Assembly (NCBI RefSeq): GCF_029436685.1
Contig: NZ_JAROCY010000016.1
Coordinates: 1 to 64,000, forward strand
Length of the DNA stretch: 64,000 bases
Origin: Novosphingobium cyanobacteriorum
GTDB taxonomy: Bacteria > Pseudomonadota > Alphaproteobacteria > Sphingomonadales > Sphingomonadaceae
Direction of reading: 5' to 3'
Shown here: positions 41,855 through 51,646 of the stretch, in pieces
How positions within the stretch are numbered: position 1 is the first letter of the stretch
Layout of the letters: every line of letters begins with the position of its first letter
The notes under the pieces: model-generated
Told to the model about the DNA's origin: nothing
Seen by the model: the letters and a program-made list of their open reading frames with translations, nothing else
The model's database searches: none
Program-made: the position numbers and the translations under genes

Positions 41855-44440
41855 TCAGAACGTCTGCCCGAAGCGCACCCCGAAAAAGCGCGGGGTGATC
41901 GGCAGGCTGCGGCTGGAGCCGGAGCAGTATTCGATGGCGCAGAAGGTGTTGCGCGAAAGGATGCCACGCCTGTCGAAGGCGTTCTGGATGAAGGCTTCTA
42001 AGTTCCAGTTGTCCTTGCTGAACCCGGCCGAGAAATCGAAGCTGGTGAAGCCTGGGGTGTTGCCCAGCAGGCTGTTCTTGAAGGCATCGAGGTTCGATGT
42101 GCTGGACGACTGATGGAGCACCACGCCCTGCACGAAGGATTTGAGCGCGCCGACATCGAATGTGTAGCGTGCCGAGGCCTGCGCCTTGAACTTCGGCTGG
42201 CGGGGCAGGCGGGTGCCCTTTGCGGCGGCGATCTTGTCTGGCTCGCCGGCGCAGGATGCGAACTGCGTCGTGCTGTCGGGCGCGGATAGTGCGCAGAAAT
42301 CGCTGGCCAGCGCGGCATCGTTGTAGGCGCCAGAGCCTGACAGGGTCAGCCCGCCGAAGCGCAGGTCGAAATCGGCCTCCACGCCATAGACGCGGCCATC
42401 GCCTGCGTTGAGGGTCAGGCCATTGCCCTGATATCCTGCGGGGACGACGTAATACTGTATGCCCTTCCACTTCTCGTAATAGGCGGACAGGTTGAAGCGG
42501 AAATTGGGGCCCCAGCTGGTCTTGAACCCGGCTTCGAAGTTGCTGAGTTCGTCCGCCTTATAGGGATTGTCGGGCGCGATGGTGTTGCTGCCGCCGGGGC
42601 GGAAGCCGGTGGAGTAGGTGAAGTAGACCATCTTGTCGGGCGTCACCTGGAAGGCGACGCCCAGTTTGTGCGTCTCGCCGCTTTCCTTGTAGGGGTTCGG
42701 TACGGTCACGTTGTCGCACGAAAGGCGCGGGCCGGTGAGAGGCACCGCACAGCCATTGTCCCGCGCCAGGGCAGCCACGCCTTCCCAGCCGCGGCTTTCG
42801 TTCTCGGCGCGGAACAGGCGGATGCCGCCGGTCAGTTTCACGCGCGGCACGATCTCATAGCTGCCTTCGGCGAACAGGGCGTAGTCCTTGTACAGCCGGT
42901 CCACCTCGGTGAGGTAAAACGCGTCACGCCGCAGGTAGGAGGTGCCGCCGTCGATGTTGGTGGCCTGGCTGAGGCCGGGGATGTAGTAATCCTCGTTGAA
43001 CTCGTTCTTCTGCCACTGATAAAAGCCGCCGAAGGTGAGGCTGAAGGGCCACGACTTGGGCACCGAGACGCGCACTTCCTGGGTGAACTTGGAATAGGTG
43101 TTGTTGCCGTAATACTGCTGCGTCGGATCGATCAGGTTGCCGGCCGGGTCGCGGAATTGCAGGTAGCTTTCATACCCGCCGTATTGCTGGCCCATGTCGT
43201 CGTAGTGGATGGTATAGTAGGTATAGTCGTTGGCGTTCTTCACCCGGCGGCGGAAATAGCCGGTGGAGGAAACCACGTCGAAGTCCGCGATCTTGCCGGT
43301 GACGGTCAGCGCGGCCTGCCACCAGCCGTCCTTGTTGTAGGTTTCATGGAAATCGTGGACGGCGAGGTCGCCCACACGCGGGTCGTAATTGAAGCCGCCC
43401 TTGGCATCGAGGTACTGGTAGACGAACTGCGGGAGGATGGTCCAGTCCGGTGCGGCTTCGACCGACAGCGCAACACGCCCGCCGTATTCGGTGACGGGGT
43501 TGTAGTTGTCCTTCGCCACCTTGGCATTTCTGGTCGTGTAATTTGTGCTCTTGTCTTCCTGAAGGATCGACGCGGGAAGCTGCGTTAGCGGCGTTCCGCT
43601 CGCGTCGGTCAGAACTTGGCCGTTGACCGTGTAGTTTCCGTTGCCATCGGGAAGAATCGATCGCCCTGACCTATCGAGATAGTTGCCATCGGCATCCATC
43701 AGATAGTCGCCGAGGCCGTAAGTATGGCTTGCAGGCAGGTTGTCGATATAGCCGCCAGTGCGGCTGTAGAAGCCGACCACGCGCAGCGCCACGCCGTCGG
43801 CCACGGGCAGGTTGACGAAGCCCTCTTCCTGGTGGCCCACGCCGCCCTTGCCGAACTTGTTGAGCTCGACATCGTAGCCCGCCGCGAAAGCGGAAGGATC
43901 GGGCTTGTTGGTGATGATGCGCAGCGTGCCCGAAAGCGACGAGGAGCCGAACAGCGTGCCCTGCGGGCCTGAAAGCGCTTCGACGCGCGAGACGTCGTAG
44001 ACATGGATTTCGGGCATGCGGCCCGCGGTGGTGAGCGGAATGTCGTCGAGATAGGTGCCCGCGGTCGACAACTGCCCGCCATCCACGGCGATGCCGCGGA
44101 AGAACAGGTCGGTGCGGCCCGGTCCCAATGAGGCATAGCTGACCGAGGGCAGCATGGTGGCATAGTCGGAGAAGTTCGAGACCTGTCGCTGCTCCAGCTT
44201 GTCAGGGCTCAGCGCCTGGAGGCTGATCGCCACGCGCTGGCTCGATTCGGCGCGGCGGGTGGCGGTGACGACGATCTCGCCAAGGCCGGTTGCTCCGCCT
44301 TCGCCTTGCGCAGCCTCCTGCGGTGCGGCATCGGGCGGCATCGGGGCGCTGGCGTCCTGCGCAAAGGCCGGCGCCAGTGGAGCAAGGCAGGCTGCGCTGG
44401 CCAGCAGCATGATGCGCGAAACGCGATGTGTCCGGTTCAT
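41855..44440 (-). CDS. TonB-dependent receptor of the polyamine region
   Basis: An 861-residue receptor. ATG 44440 gives a signal peptide ending in APAFAQ, then the TonB box-like LGEIVVTATRRAESSQRVAISLQAL. The plug has YATMLPSVSYASLGPGRTDLFFRGIA and VEALSGPQGTLFGSSSLSGTLRIIT. The barrel ends in FFGVRFGQTF. Two TGTGATC operator-like sites lie 90 and 210 bases upstream. The next gene is a PotF-like binding protein, so the receptor may bring polyamines or polyamine conjugates across the outer membrane. That is inference. Confidence 0.85.
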   Translation of the reverse strand: MNRTHRVSRIMLLASAACLAPLAPAFAQDASAPMPPDAAPQEAAQGEGGATGLGEIVVTATRRAESSQRVAISLQALSPDKLEQRQVSNFSDYATMLPSVSYASLGPGRTDLFFRGIAVDGGQLSTAGTYLDDIPLTTAGRMPEIHVYDVSRVEALSGPQGTLFGSSSLSGTLRIITNKPDPSAFAAGYDVELNKFGKGGVGHQEEGFVNLPVADGVALRVVGFYSRTGGYIDNLPASHTYGLGDYLMDADGNYLDRSGRSILPDGNGNYTVNGQVLTDASGTPLTQLPASILQEDKSTNYTTRNAKVAKDNYNPVTEYGGRVALSVEAAPDWTILPQFVYQYLDAKGGFNYDPRVGDLAVHDFHETYNKDGWWQAALTVTGKIADFDVVSSTGYFRRRVKNANDYTYYTIHYDDMGQQYGGYESYLQFRDPAGNLIDPTQQYYGNNTYSKFTQEVRVSVPKSWPFSLTFGGFYQWQKNEFNEDYYIPGLSQATNIDGGTSYLRRDAFYLTEVDRLYKDYALFAEGSYEIVPRVKLTGGIRLFRAENESRGWEGVAALARDNGCAVPLTGPRLSCDNVTVPNPYKESGETHKLGVAFQVTPDKMVYFTYSTGFRPGGSNTIAPDNPYKADELSNFEAGFKTSWGPNFRFNLSAYYEKWKGIQYYVVPAGYQGNGLTLNAGDGRVYGVEADFDLRFGGLTLSGSGAYNDAALASDFCALSAPDSTTQFASCAGEPDKIAAAKGTRLPRQPKFKAQASARYTFDVGALKSFVQGVVLHQSSSTSNLDAFKNSLLGNTPGFTSFDFSAGFSKDNWNLEAFIQNAFDRRGILSRNTFCAIEYCSGSSRSLPITPRFFGVRFGQTF

Positions 44441-44531
44441 CCAAAACCCCCCGACGGTCTGAAGTCCCTCTTCCCCTTTGGCGCACCGCTGCGATGGGTC
44501 CCCGACGGCGGGTTCTATGACGCTCGTCAAG

Positions 44532-44541
44532 GATCACAGAT
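44532..44541. promoter_or_regulatory. TGTGATC-type operator, site 1
   Basis: GATCACAGAT (minus strand ATCTGTGATC), 92 bases upstream of the TonB-dependent receptor start. It belongs to the set of eight similar sites across 44-60 kb. Confidence 0.5.
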
Positions 44542-44650
44542 GGCGTGCAAAGGGATCATGCGTCCACCTACACCAATGTCAATTTCCTTATGAAACGAAG
44601 GGTGGGTGCTGCTCGTCCTGTTGCCATGCTGCAACGTTCGCCAAATCGTC

Positions 44651-44660
44651 TGTGATCTAT
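44651..44660. promoter_or_regulatory. TGTGATC-type operator, site 2
   Basis: TGTGATCTAT preceded by CGTC, between the potF stop (44670) and the receptor start. It is probably a second site for receptor control. Confidence 0.5.
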
Positions 44661-44669
44661 GCAAAGCGC

Positions 44670-45722
44670 TCAGCCAGCGCGGATGCGTGTCATCGCCTGT
44701 TCATAGCGTGCGGCCACTTCCTGCCCCCGCCAGCGCGAATATTCACACCTGTCGAGCGCGGCCTGCGGCGGGAAGATCGCCGGATTGTCCCGGTATTCGG
44801 CGGGCATCAGCGCCAGCGCCGCCGCGTTGGGCGTGGGATAGCGGATGGTTTCGGCGATATGCCCGCCTGCCTGCGCCCCCAGCACGAAGTCGATGAACCG
44901 GTATGCAAGATCGGGGTTGGGCGCGCCCTTGGGGATGCACAGGCTGTCGCTGGCAAGGATGCCGCCTTCCTTCGGCACCACGAAGCCGATGTCCGGATCC
45001 TCGCGCATCACCTGCGCGATGTCGCCATTGTATTCGATCACCAGGTCGACATCGCCCGCCAGCAGCAGGTCCTGCCCGTTGTCGTCGTGGAAGGTGGCGA
45101 TGTTGGGTTTCTGCCTGGCCAGCATCGCCTCCACCCGCGCCATCGTGGCGGGATCATCGGTATTGGCGGGCAGGCCAAGGTACTTCGCGCCGATCTCGAA
45201 CAGCTCGCTCGCTTCGGCCAGCAAGGCGATACGGCCCTTGTAGCGGTCGGAATCCAACACCCATTTCCAGCTGTCGGGAACGCTTTCCACCTTGCTCTTG
45301 CGGTATCCGATGCCGGTGACGATCCAGGTATAGGGCACCGTCACCTTGCGGCCCGGATCGAACGGCGGGTTGGCGAACTGCGGGGCGATGTTCTTCAGGT
45401 TGGGGATCTTCGCGTGGTCCAGCTCGGCCAGCAGCCCCGCCTCGTGCATCCGCTCCACAAAGTCGTTGCTGGGCACGATCACGTCATAGCCCTGGTTGCC
45501 GCCGCGCAGCTTGGCGAAAAGCTCGTCGTTGTTGGCGAACAGGCTCATCTGCACCTGCGCGCCCGACGCCTTCTCGAAATCGCCGAGCGTGTGCGTGCCG
45601 ATATAGGTGTCCCAGGTATAGAGATTCAGCTTGCGCACGCTGCTTTTCGCGCAGCCGCCAAAGCTGAGCCCGATCCCGGCAAGGCCCGCCTGCGCAAGGA
45701 ACATCCGGCGGGACAGCGCCAT
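44670..45722 (-). CDS. potF: Polyamine ABC transporter substrate-binding protein (PotF/PotD-like)
   Basis: A 350-residue binding protein. The N-terminus RRMFLAQAGLAGIGLSFGGC combines a twin-arginine-like pair with a lipobox, so it may be a lipoprotein. Mature motifs are LNLYTWDTYIG, GYDVIVPSNDFVERM, FDPGRKVTVPYTWIVTGIGYRKS and DLVIEYNGDIAQVM, all PotF/PotD hallmarks. ATG 45722 fits the signal. It is third in the puuB-puuA-potF unit. A close paralogue is at 60273. Confidence 0.9.
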   Translation of the reverse strand: MALSRRMFLAQAGLAGIGLSFGGCAKSSVRKLNLYTWDTYIGTHTLGDFEKASGAQVQMSLFANNDELFAKLRGGNQGYDVIVPSNDFVERMHEAGLLAELDHAKIPNLKNIAPQFANPPFDPGRKVTVPYTWIVTGIGYRKSKVESVPDSWKWVLDSDRYKGRIALLAEASELFEIGAKYLGLPANTDDPATMARVEAMLARQKPNIATFHDDNGQDLLLAGDVDLVIEYNGDIAQVMREDPDIGFVVPKEGGILASDSLCIPKGAPNPDLAYRFIDFVLGAQAGGHIAETIRYPTPNAAALALMPAEYRDNPAIFPPQAALDRCEYSRWRGQEVAARYEQAMTRIRAG

Positions 45723-45805
45723 TCCAAAACTCCCGTTTGCCACCACCCCCCTGCCATACCGGGCGGGCGCGCAAACTCAATCCATGCGCTTCAGTCCCAG
45801 AGCAA

Positions 45806-47149
45806 TTAGGCCTTCAGCAAAAGGTGATCGCGCTCCCAGCTTGAGATGACCTCGTCATAGGCTTCCAGCTCTGCCTGCTTGATGCGGGCGAAGGCGGTGA
45901 TGAAGCTTTCGCCGAGGATCGCCTTCACCGGCTCGCACGCCACCATCAGGCGCAGCGCCGCGTCGAGGTTGCGGGGTAGGGTGCGATCTTCGAGATAGGC
46001 GTTGCCATTGATCAGCGGCAGAGGCTCGATCTTTTCGCGCAGGCCGATCAACCCGCAGGCCAGCGTGGCGGCAATCGCGATATAGGGGTTGGCGTCTGCA
46101 CCGGGCAGGCGGTTCTCGATCCGCGTGGCGGCCGGCTCGCTCACCGGCACGCGCAGGCCGCAACTGCGGTTGTCCAGCCCCCACTGCACGTTGATCGGCG
46201 CGGAATGGGCCGGGCGCATGCGGCGGAACGAATTGACATTGGGTGCGAACAGCGGGGCCACTTCGGGCAGATAGCGCTGCAGCCCGCCCACGAAGTGGCG
46301 GAACTCGGGCGAAAAGCCGTCCTCCCCTGCGAACAGGTTGTTGCCGTCCGCATCCTGTGCCGAAATGTGCAGGTGCATGGCGCTGCCCGGCTGGCTTTCC
46401 ATCGGCTTGGCCATGAACGTGGCATAGACCCCGTGCTTCAGCGCCACCTGCCGCACAATGCGCTTGAAGATCGTCACCTGGTCGCACAGCGCGATGGGTT
46501 CGCCATGGTTGAAGTTGATCTCCAGCTGCGCGGTGCCGCCTTCGTGGATCATGGTGTCCAGCTGCAGGTCCGCGATCTCGGAGTTGTCGTAGATCTCCTC
46601 GATGATGTCCTCGAACTCGGTCACCGATTCCAGGCCATAGGGCTGCGGGCTGCTTTCGGCGCGGCCCGATCGGCCCCGCGGCGGCACGATCGGAAGGTCG
46701 GGGTCGGAATTCACCTCGGTCAGGTAGAATTCCAGCTCGGGCGCGACGACCATCTTCCAGCCCATTGCCGTAAACTCGTCGAGCACGCGTTGCAGGACAT
46801 AGCGGGGCGCGATCTCGAACGGGGTGCCGTCACGGTGCATCGCATCGGCCACCACGAAGGCGGTGGGCGTGCGGAAACCGGGGGCCACGCAGATCGAACG
46901 CAGATCTGGCTTCAGCGTCACGTCGGGATCGCGATAGAGCGCATCCATGTGGTCGGTATCGGCGTAATCACCGGTGATCGTCACCGAAAACACGCTTGAG
47001 GGCAGGCGCAGGCTGCTCATGTCGGAACTCGCCACGAACTTGCCCGCCGGCCACACCTTGCCGCGCACCACGCCGTTGATGTCGGGCACAAGGCATTCCA
47101 CCTCGTCGATGCCTTTCGCTCTTATCCACTCGGCAAAATTCTCGGCCAT
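45806..47149 (-). CDS. puuA: Gamma-glutamylpolyamine synthetase (PuuA-like)
   Basis: A 447-residue glutamine-synthetase-fold ligase. The beta-grasp domain starts EWIRAKGIDEVECLVPDINGVVRGK. The catalytic domain has ELEFYLTEV, QLEINFNHGEPIALCDQV, MHLHISAQDADGNNLF and NSFRRMRPAHSAPINVQWGLDNRSCGLRVP. This branch joins glutamate to putrescine or other amines with ATP, instead of ammonia. Context with a PuuB-like oxidase (12 bases upstream) and PotF supports that role. Confidence 0.85.
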   Translation of the reverse strand: MAENFAEWIRAKGIDEVECLVPDINGVVRGKVWPAGKFVASSDMSSLRLPSSVFSVTITGDYADTDHMDALYRDPDVTLKPDLRSICVAPGFRTPTAFVVADAMHRDGTPFEIAPRYVLQRVLDEFTAMGWKMVVAPELEFYLTEVNSDPDLPIVPPRGRSGRAESSPQPYGLESVTEFEDIIEEIYDNSEIADLQLDTMIHEGGTAQLEINFNHGEPIALCDQVTIFKRIVRQVALKHGVYATFMAKPMESQPGSAMHLHISAQDADGNNLFAGEDGFSPEFRHFVGGLQRYLPEVAPLFAPNVNSFRRMRPAHSAPINVQWGLDNRSCGLRVPVSEPAATRIENRLPGADANPYIAIAATLACGLIGLREKIEPLPLINGNAYLEDRTLPRNLDAALRLMVACEPVKAILGESFITAFARIKQAELEAYDEVISSWERDHLLLKA

Positions 47150-47161
47150 CGGATTTCCCCT

Positions 47162-48490
47162 TCAGATCTTGTCGCGCAATGCAAAGAAGCTCAGCGCCGC
47201 GACCATGGTGGGCCAGCGCAGCGCCGGCCCGCCCGGAAAGCGCGGGGCCGGTAGCGCGCGCAGCGCGGCAAAGGCGGCACTTTCCCGTCCCGCCAGCGCA
47301 TCGCCCAGCGCCATGCCCAGATAGGGCGCCAGCACCACGCCCACGCCCGAAAACCCGTTCAGCGACCAAAGCCCCGGCTGCACCTGCGCCATGTGCGGCA
47401 GCCGGTCCGGCGTGATCGCCAGCGTGCCGCCCCAGGCATGATCGATCGCAACGTCCCGCAGTTGCGGAAAGGTGTCCAGCAGGTGCGGGCGCACGAACGC
47501 CGCGATATCGGCGGGAAAGCGCCAGCCATAGCTTTCCCCGCCGCCGAACAGCAGGCGGTTGTCCGCCGTCACGCGGAAGTATCGCACAACGAAGCGGGAA
47601 TCGCTGACCGAGCGCCCCCCGGCGATCAGCCGGTCCGCCAGATCACCGGGCAGGGGGGCGGTGGTGGCGATGAAGTTGTTGATCGGCAGCACGTGCGCAT
47701 CCACCTGCGGCAGCAGCCCGGTGGCATAGCCGCCTGCGGCCACCACCACCTGCCCGGCGCGCACGCTGCCTTGCGGGGTGGATACGCGCCAGCCGTCACC
47801 ATCGCGCGTGATTGTGGTGCAGGGGCTGTGGGCATGGACTTTCGCGCCCAGCCGCACCGCTTCGCCCGCCATTCCCAGCGCCAGCTTCAACGGATGCAGG
47901 TGCCCGCCCAGATCATCGACGCTGCCGCCGAAGAAGCCGGGGCTGTCCACCAGCGCGCGCATCTCATCCCGGTCCACCGCGCGCAGGTGGGGATAGGCGT
48001 ATTCCTGCCGCATGTGCCGCACCCAGGCATGGCTGTGCGCCACGAAGCGGGGCTTGTGATCGGCGTGGACATGGCCGGGGCGGAAATCGCAAGCCTCGGG
48101 ATCGAGCGCAATCAGCGTATCCAGGTTTGCGCGCGCCTGCAGTGCCACGTCCCACAGCGCATGTGCCGTCACGCGGCCCAGCTTGCGCTCAAGCCAGGGC
48201 TGGTCCTGGTTCCAGCCGATATGCACCTGCCCACCGTTGCGCCCGGATGCGCCCCAACCCAGCGGCCCCGCCTCCACCAGCCGCACGCTGCGCCCTGCAA
48301 GCGCCAGCGCCAGCGCCGCGCCCAGCCCGGCAAACCCGCCGCCGACCACGCAGCAATCTGCGATCACATTTTCGTCAAGAAGTGGCGCCGCCGGACCAGC
48401 AGGGGCGGTTGCAGCATAGAAGCTCGGGGCATGGCGGCCCACATCCTCGCCGCCCGGTCCTGCCTTCTCGATGGATCGAGACGAAAACAT
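47162..48490 (-). CDS. puuB: Gamma-glutamylputrescine oxidase-like FAD enzyme (PuuB-like)
   Basis: A 442-residue DAO-family flavoprotein. HAPSFYAATA near the N-terminus is shared with PuuB. Then come the FAD site CCVVGGGFAGLGAALALALAGRSVRLVEA and GWGASGRNGGQVHIGWNQDQ, and a C-terminal ITPDRLPHM...GLWSLNGFSGVGVVLAPYLG. It would oxidise the amine of gamma-glutamylputrescine to an aldehyde with H2O2. The operator-like GTGTGATCGCA overlaps the start region, with ATG 48490 chosen and GTG 48499 possible. Confidence 0.82.
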   Translation of the reverse strand: MFSSRSIEKAGPGGEDVGRHAPSFYAATAPAGPAAPLLDENVIADCCVVGGGFAGLGAALALALAGRSVRLVEAGPLGWGASGRNGGQVHIGWNQDQPWLERKLGRVTAHALWDVALQARANLDTLIALDPEACDFRPGHVHADHKPRFVAHSHAWVRHMRQEYAYPHLRAVDRDEMRALVDSPGFFGGSVDDLGGHLHPLKLALGMAGEAVRLGAKVHAHSPCTTITRDGDGWRVSTPQGSVRAGQVVVAAGGYATGLLPQVDAHVLPINNFIATTAPLPGDLADRLIAGGRSVSDSRFVVRYFRVTADNRLLFGGGESYGWRFPADIAAFVRPHLLDTFPQLRDVAIDHAWGGTLAITPDRLPHMAQVQPGLWSLNGFSGVGVVLAPYLGMALGDALAGRESAAFAALRALPAPRFPGGPALRWPTMVAALSFFALRDKI

Positions 48491-48505
48491 TGCGATCACA
48501 CGTAT
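48491..48505. promoter_or_regulatory. TGTGATC-type operator, site 3 (puuB)
   Basis: TGCGATCACACGTAT, minus strand ATACGTGTGATCGCA, directly abutting the puuB ATG. Site 4 at 51528 has the nearly identical minus-strand ATAGGTGTGATCGCA. Confidence 0.6.
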
Positions 48506-48571
48506 CAGTGTGGGCTGGGGCGGTCAATTGGGGCTTGGTCCTCCCCCGGTGGAGCAAGAAGAGGCTGGCAA

Positions 48572-49690
<1,119 letters not shown>

Positions 49691-49707
49691 AGCTTGGACT
49701 TCATTGT

Positions 49708-50547
49708 TCAGTGACCCTGCTGGGCAATTTCGCGCCCCTGCAGCTTCATGCCGATCACGGTGAGGATCACGGTGATGGCCATCAGCACGGTGGACGCGGC
49801 GTTTACTTCCGGCGTTACCGAGAAGCGGACCATGGAATAGATCTTCACCGGGAAGGTCACCGTATTGGGCCCGGCGGTGAAGAAGGTGATGACGAAGTCG
49901 TCGAGGCTGAGCGTGAAGGCCAGCAGCGCCCCGGCGACGAGAGCCGGGCGGATGTGCGGCAGCAGCACGTCAACCAGCGCGCGCAGCTCGCTCGCGCCCA
50001 GATCGCGCGCAGCCTCCTCCATCTCGCGGTTGAAGCTCGTCAGCCGCGCGCGCACCACCACCGCCACGAAGGGGAAGCTGAAGGTGATGTGGGCGATGAT
50101 GATCGCGCCCAGGTCCAGCGGCCAGACGAGGTCGCGCGGCCAGGGCATCACCTGCCCGAAGAACACCAGCATGGCCACGCCCATGCAGATTTCCGGCACC
50201 ACGATCGGCAGCGTCACCGCGCCGTCGAACAGGCTCTTGGCCGGAAAGCGGAAGCGCCACAGCGCGATCGCCGTCATCGCGCCCAGCACCACGCTGAACA
50301 GCGTTGATATGGCGGCGATGGTCAGCGAATTGGTGAACGCGTCGATCAGCGCGGCGTCGTCCATCATCCTACCGTACCAGTCGAAGGTGAACCCTTCCCA
50401 GCGGATGGTGCGGCGGCTGTCGTTGAAGCTGAACAGGATCAGGCTGGCGAGCGGCAGGTAGAGGAACAGCAGCACCGCGCCCACCCACAGCCGCAGCGGC
50501 CAGCTGCGCGCGTATTCCAGCGGTCCCTTGGCGGGCTTGCGGCTCAT
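49708..50547 (-). CDS. potI: Polyamine ABC transporter permease PotI-like
   Basis: A 279-residue permease with six hydrophobic segments. YLPLASLILFSFNDSR near residue 33 is the usual PotC/PotI start, and the EAA loop is EEAARDLGASELRALVDVLLPHIRPALV. LSLDDFVITFFTAGPNTVTFPVKIYSMVRF is also family-specific. ATG 50547 overlaps the potH stop as ATGA. Confidence 0.92.
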   Translation of the reverse strand: MSRKPAKGPLEYARSWPLRLWVGAVLLFLYLPLASLILFSFNDSRRTIRWEGFTFDWYGRMMDDAALIDAFTNSLTIAAISTLFSVVLGAMTAIALWRFRFPAKSLFDGAVTLPIVVPEICMGVAMLVFFGQVMPWPRDLVWPLDLGAIIIAHITFSFPFVAVVVRARLTSFNREMEEAARDLGASELRALVDVLLPHIRPALVAGALLAFTLSLDDFVITFFTAGPNTVTFPVKIYSMVRFSVTPEVNAASTVLMAITVILTVIGMKLQGREIAQQGH

Positions 50548-51398
50548 GCGATGGCCCCCTTGCGCCGGTCCTGCAGCGCGCGCACCGCCATTGCGGCCAG
50601 CGTCAGGTACATCAGCATGAACGAAAGCGCCGCGCCAAACGGCCAGTCGTTGGCGCGCTTGAACTGGCGTTCGATCACGCTGGCGATCATCTGGCTGTCC
50701 GGCCCGCCCAGCAGGTCCGGCGTCAGATATGATCCCAGCGCGGGGATGAAGCACAGCATCACCGCCGAAAGGATGCCCGGCCGCGCAATCGGCACCACCA
50801 CCTGCAGGATCGTGCGAATATGCCCCGCGCCCAGGTCCAGGCTCGCCTCCAGCAACGAACGGTCCAGCCGGTCCAGCGTGGAATAGAGCGGCAGAACGAT
50901 GAAGGGCAGGTGGACATAGACCAGCCCCACGATCACCGCAAAGTTGGTGTGCAGCATCTCGAACGGGCCAAGGCCCACCAGCCCCACCGCATCGTTGATC
51001 CACCCTTCGGTGCGCATCACCGCCATCAGCGCATAGGTGCGCACCAGCAGGTTGGTCCAGAACGGCAGCATGATCCCCAGCAGCAGCCAGATCTTGCCGC
51101 GCGGGGTGGCAAAGGTCATCACCAGGGCATAGGGAAAGCCCACCAGCAGGCAGATCGCCGTGGTCACGCCGGCAAAGACCAGCGATTTGGCGAAGATCAT
51201 CAGGTAGACCGGGTCGAGCACGCGGGCATAGTTGTCGAGCGTGCCGGTCACCGCCACTTCGGTCAGGTTCAGCGTGCGGCCAAAGCTGTAGGCCCAGATC
51301 ACGCCAAGCGGGATCACGAAGAACAGCACGATCCACGCCGCCGGCGCGGTGATCACCGAAAGGAAGGCCAGCCTTTCCCGCCGCCAGTCACCGTTCAT
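50544..51398 (-). CDS. potH: Polyamine ABC transporter permease PotH-like
   Basis: About 284 residues, six hydrophobic segments: AWIVLFFVIPLGVIWAYSFGR, then the EAA loop EASLDLGAGHIRTILQVVVPIARPGIL and IPALGSYLTPDLLGGPDSQMIASVIERQF, the PotB/PotH hallmark. The start is MNGDWRRER at 51398; Met 51410 is a close alternative. It is first in the potHIG unit, with an operator-like site about 130 bases upstream. Confidence 0.9.
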   Translation of the reverse strand: MNGDWRRERLAFLSVITAPAAWIVLFFVIPLGVIWAYSFGRTLNLTEVAVTGTLDNYARVLDPVYLMIFAKSLVFAGVTTAICLLVGFPYALVMTFATPRGKIWLLLGIMLPFWTNLLVRTYALMAVMRTEGWINDAVGLVGLGPFEMLHTNFAVIVGLVYVHLPFIVLPLYSTLDRLDRSLLEASLDLGAGHIRTILQVVVPIARPGILSAVMLCFIPALGSYLTPDLLGGPDSQMIASVIERQFKRANDWPFGAALSFMLMYLTLAAMAVRALQDRRKGAIA

Positions 51399-51527
51399 CG
51401 GCCCAACCATCGGGATGCAGGTTCCATCGATTGCCCTCAACGAAAACGAGACGCGCGCCTTGCTTGGCACGCAGCCATGGGGAATTCCAGCCTGCTGCGA
51501 TGAGCCCGATCCTTGCTGGCCGGATTC

Positions 51528-51542
51528 TGCGATCACACCTAT
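51528..51542. promoter_or_regulatory. TGTGATC-type operator, site 4 (potHIG)
   Basis: TGCGATCACACCTAT, minus strand ATAGGTGTGATCGCA, upstream of potH. It differs at one position from the 15-base site in front of puuB. Confidence 0.6.
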
Positions 51543-51626
51543 CGTCGGCGTCCGAACTCGTCAACGCCCTCGATACGGGTTGTGCTAAAGAGGGCGCCGC
51601 ACGGGCTGGACAGCCTCACACCGTCG

Positions 51627-51646
51627 CCATATGTGATCACACATGG
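51627..51646. promoter_or_regulatory. TGTGATC-type operator, site 5 (over the second puuA start)
   Basis: CCATATGTGATCACACATGG with perfectly symmetric core TGTGATCACA. The ATG of the downstream gene (51643) lies inside the right arm, and TGA in the core closes the frame upstream, so no ribosome-binding site can precede that ATG. Confidence 0.65.
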
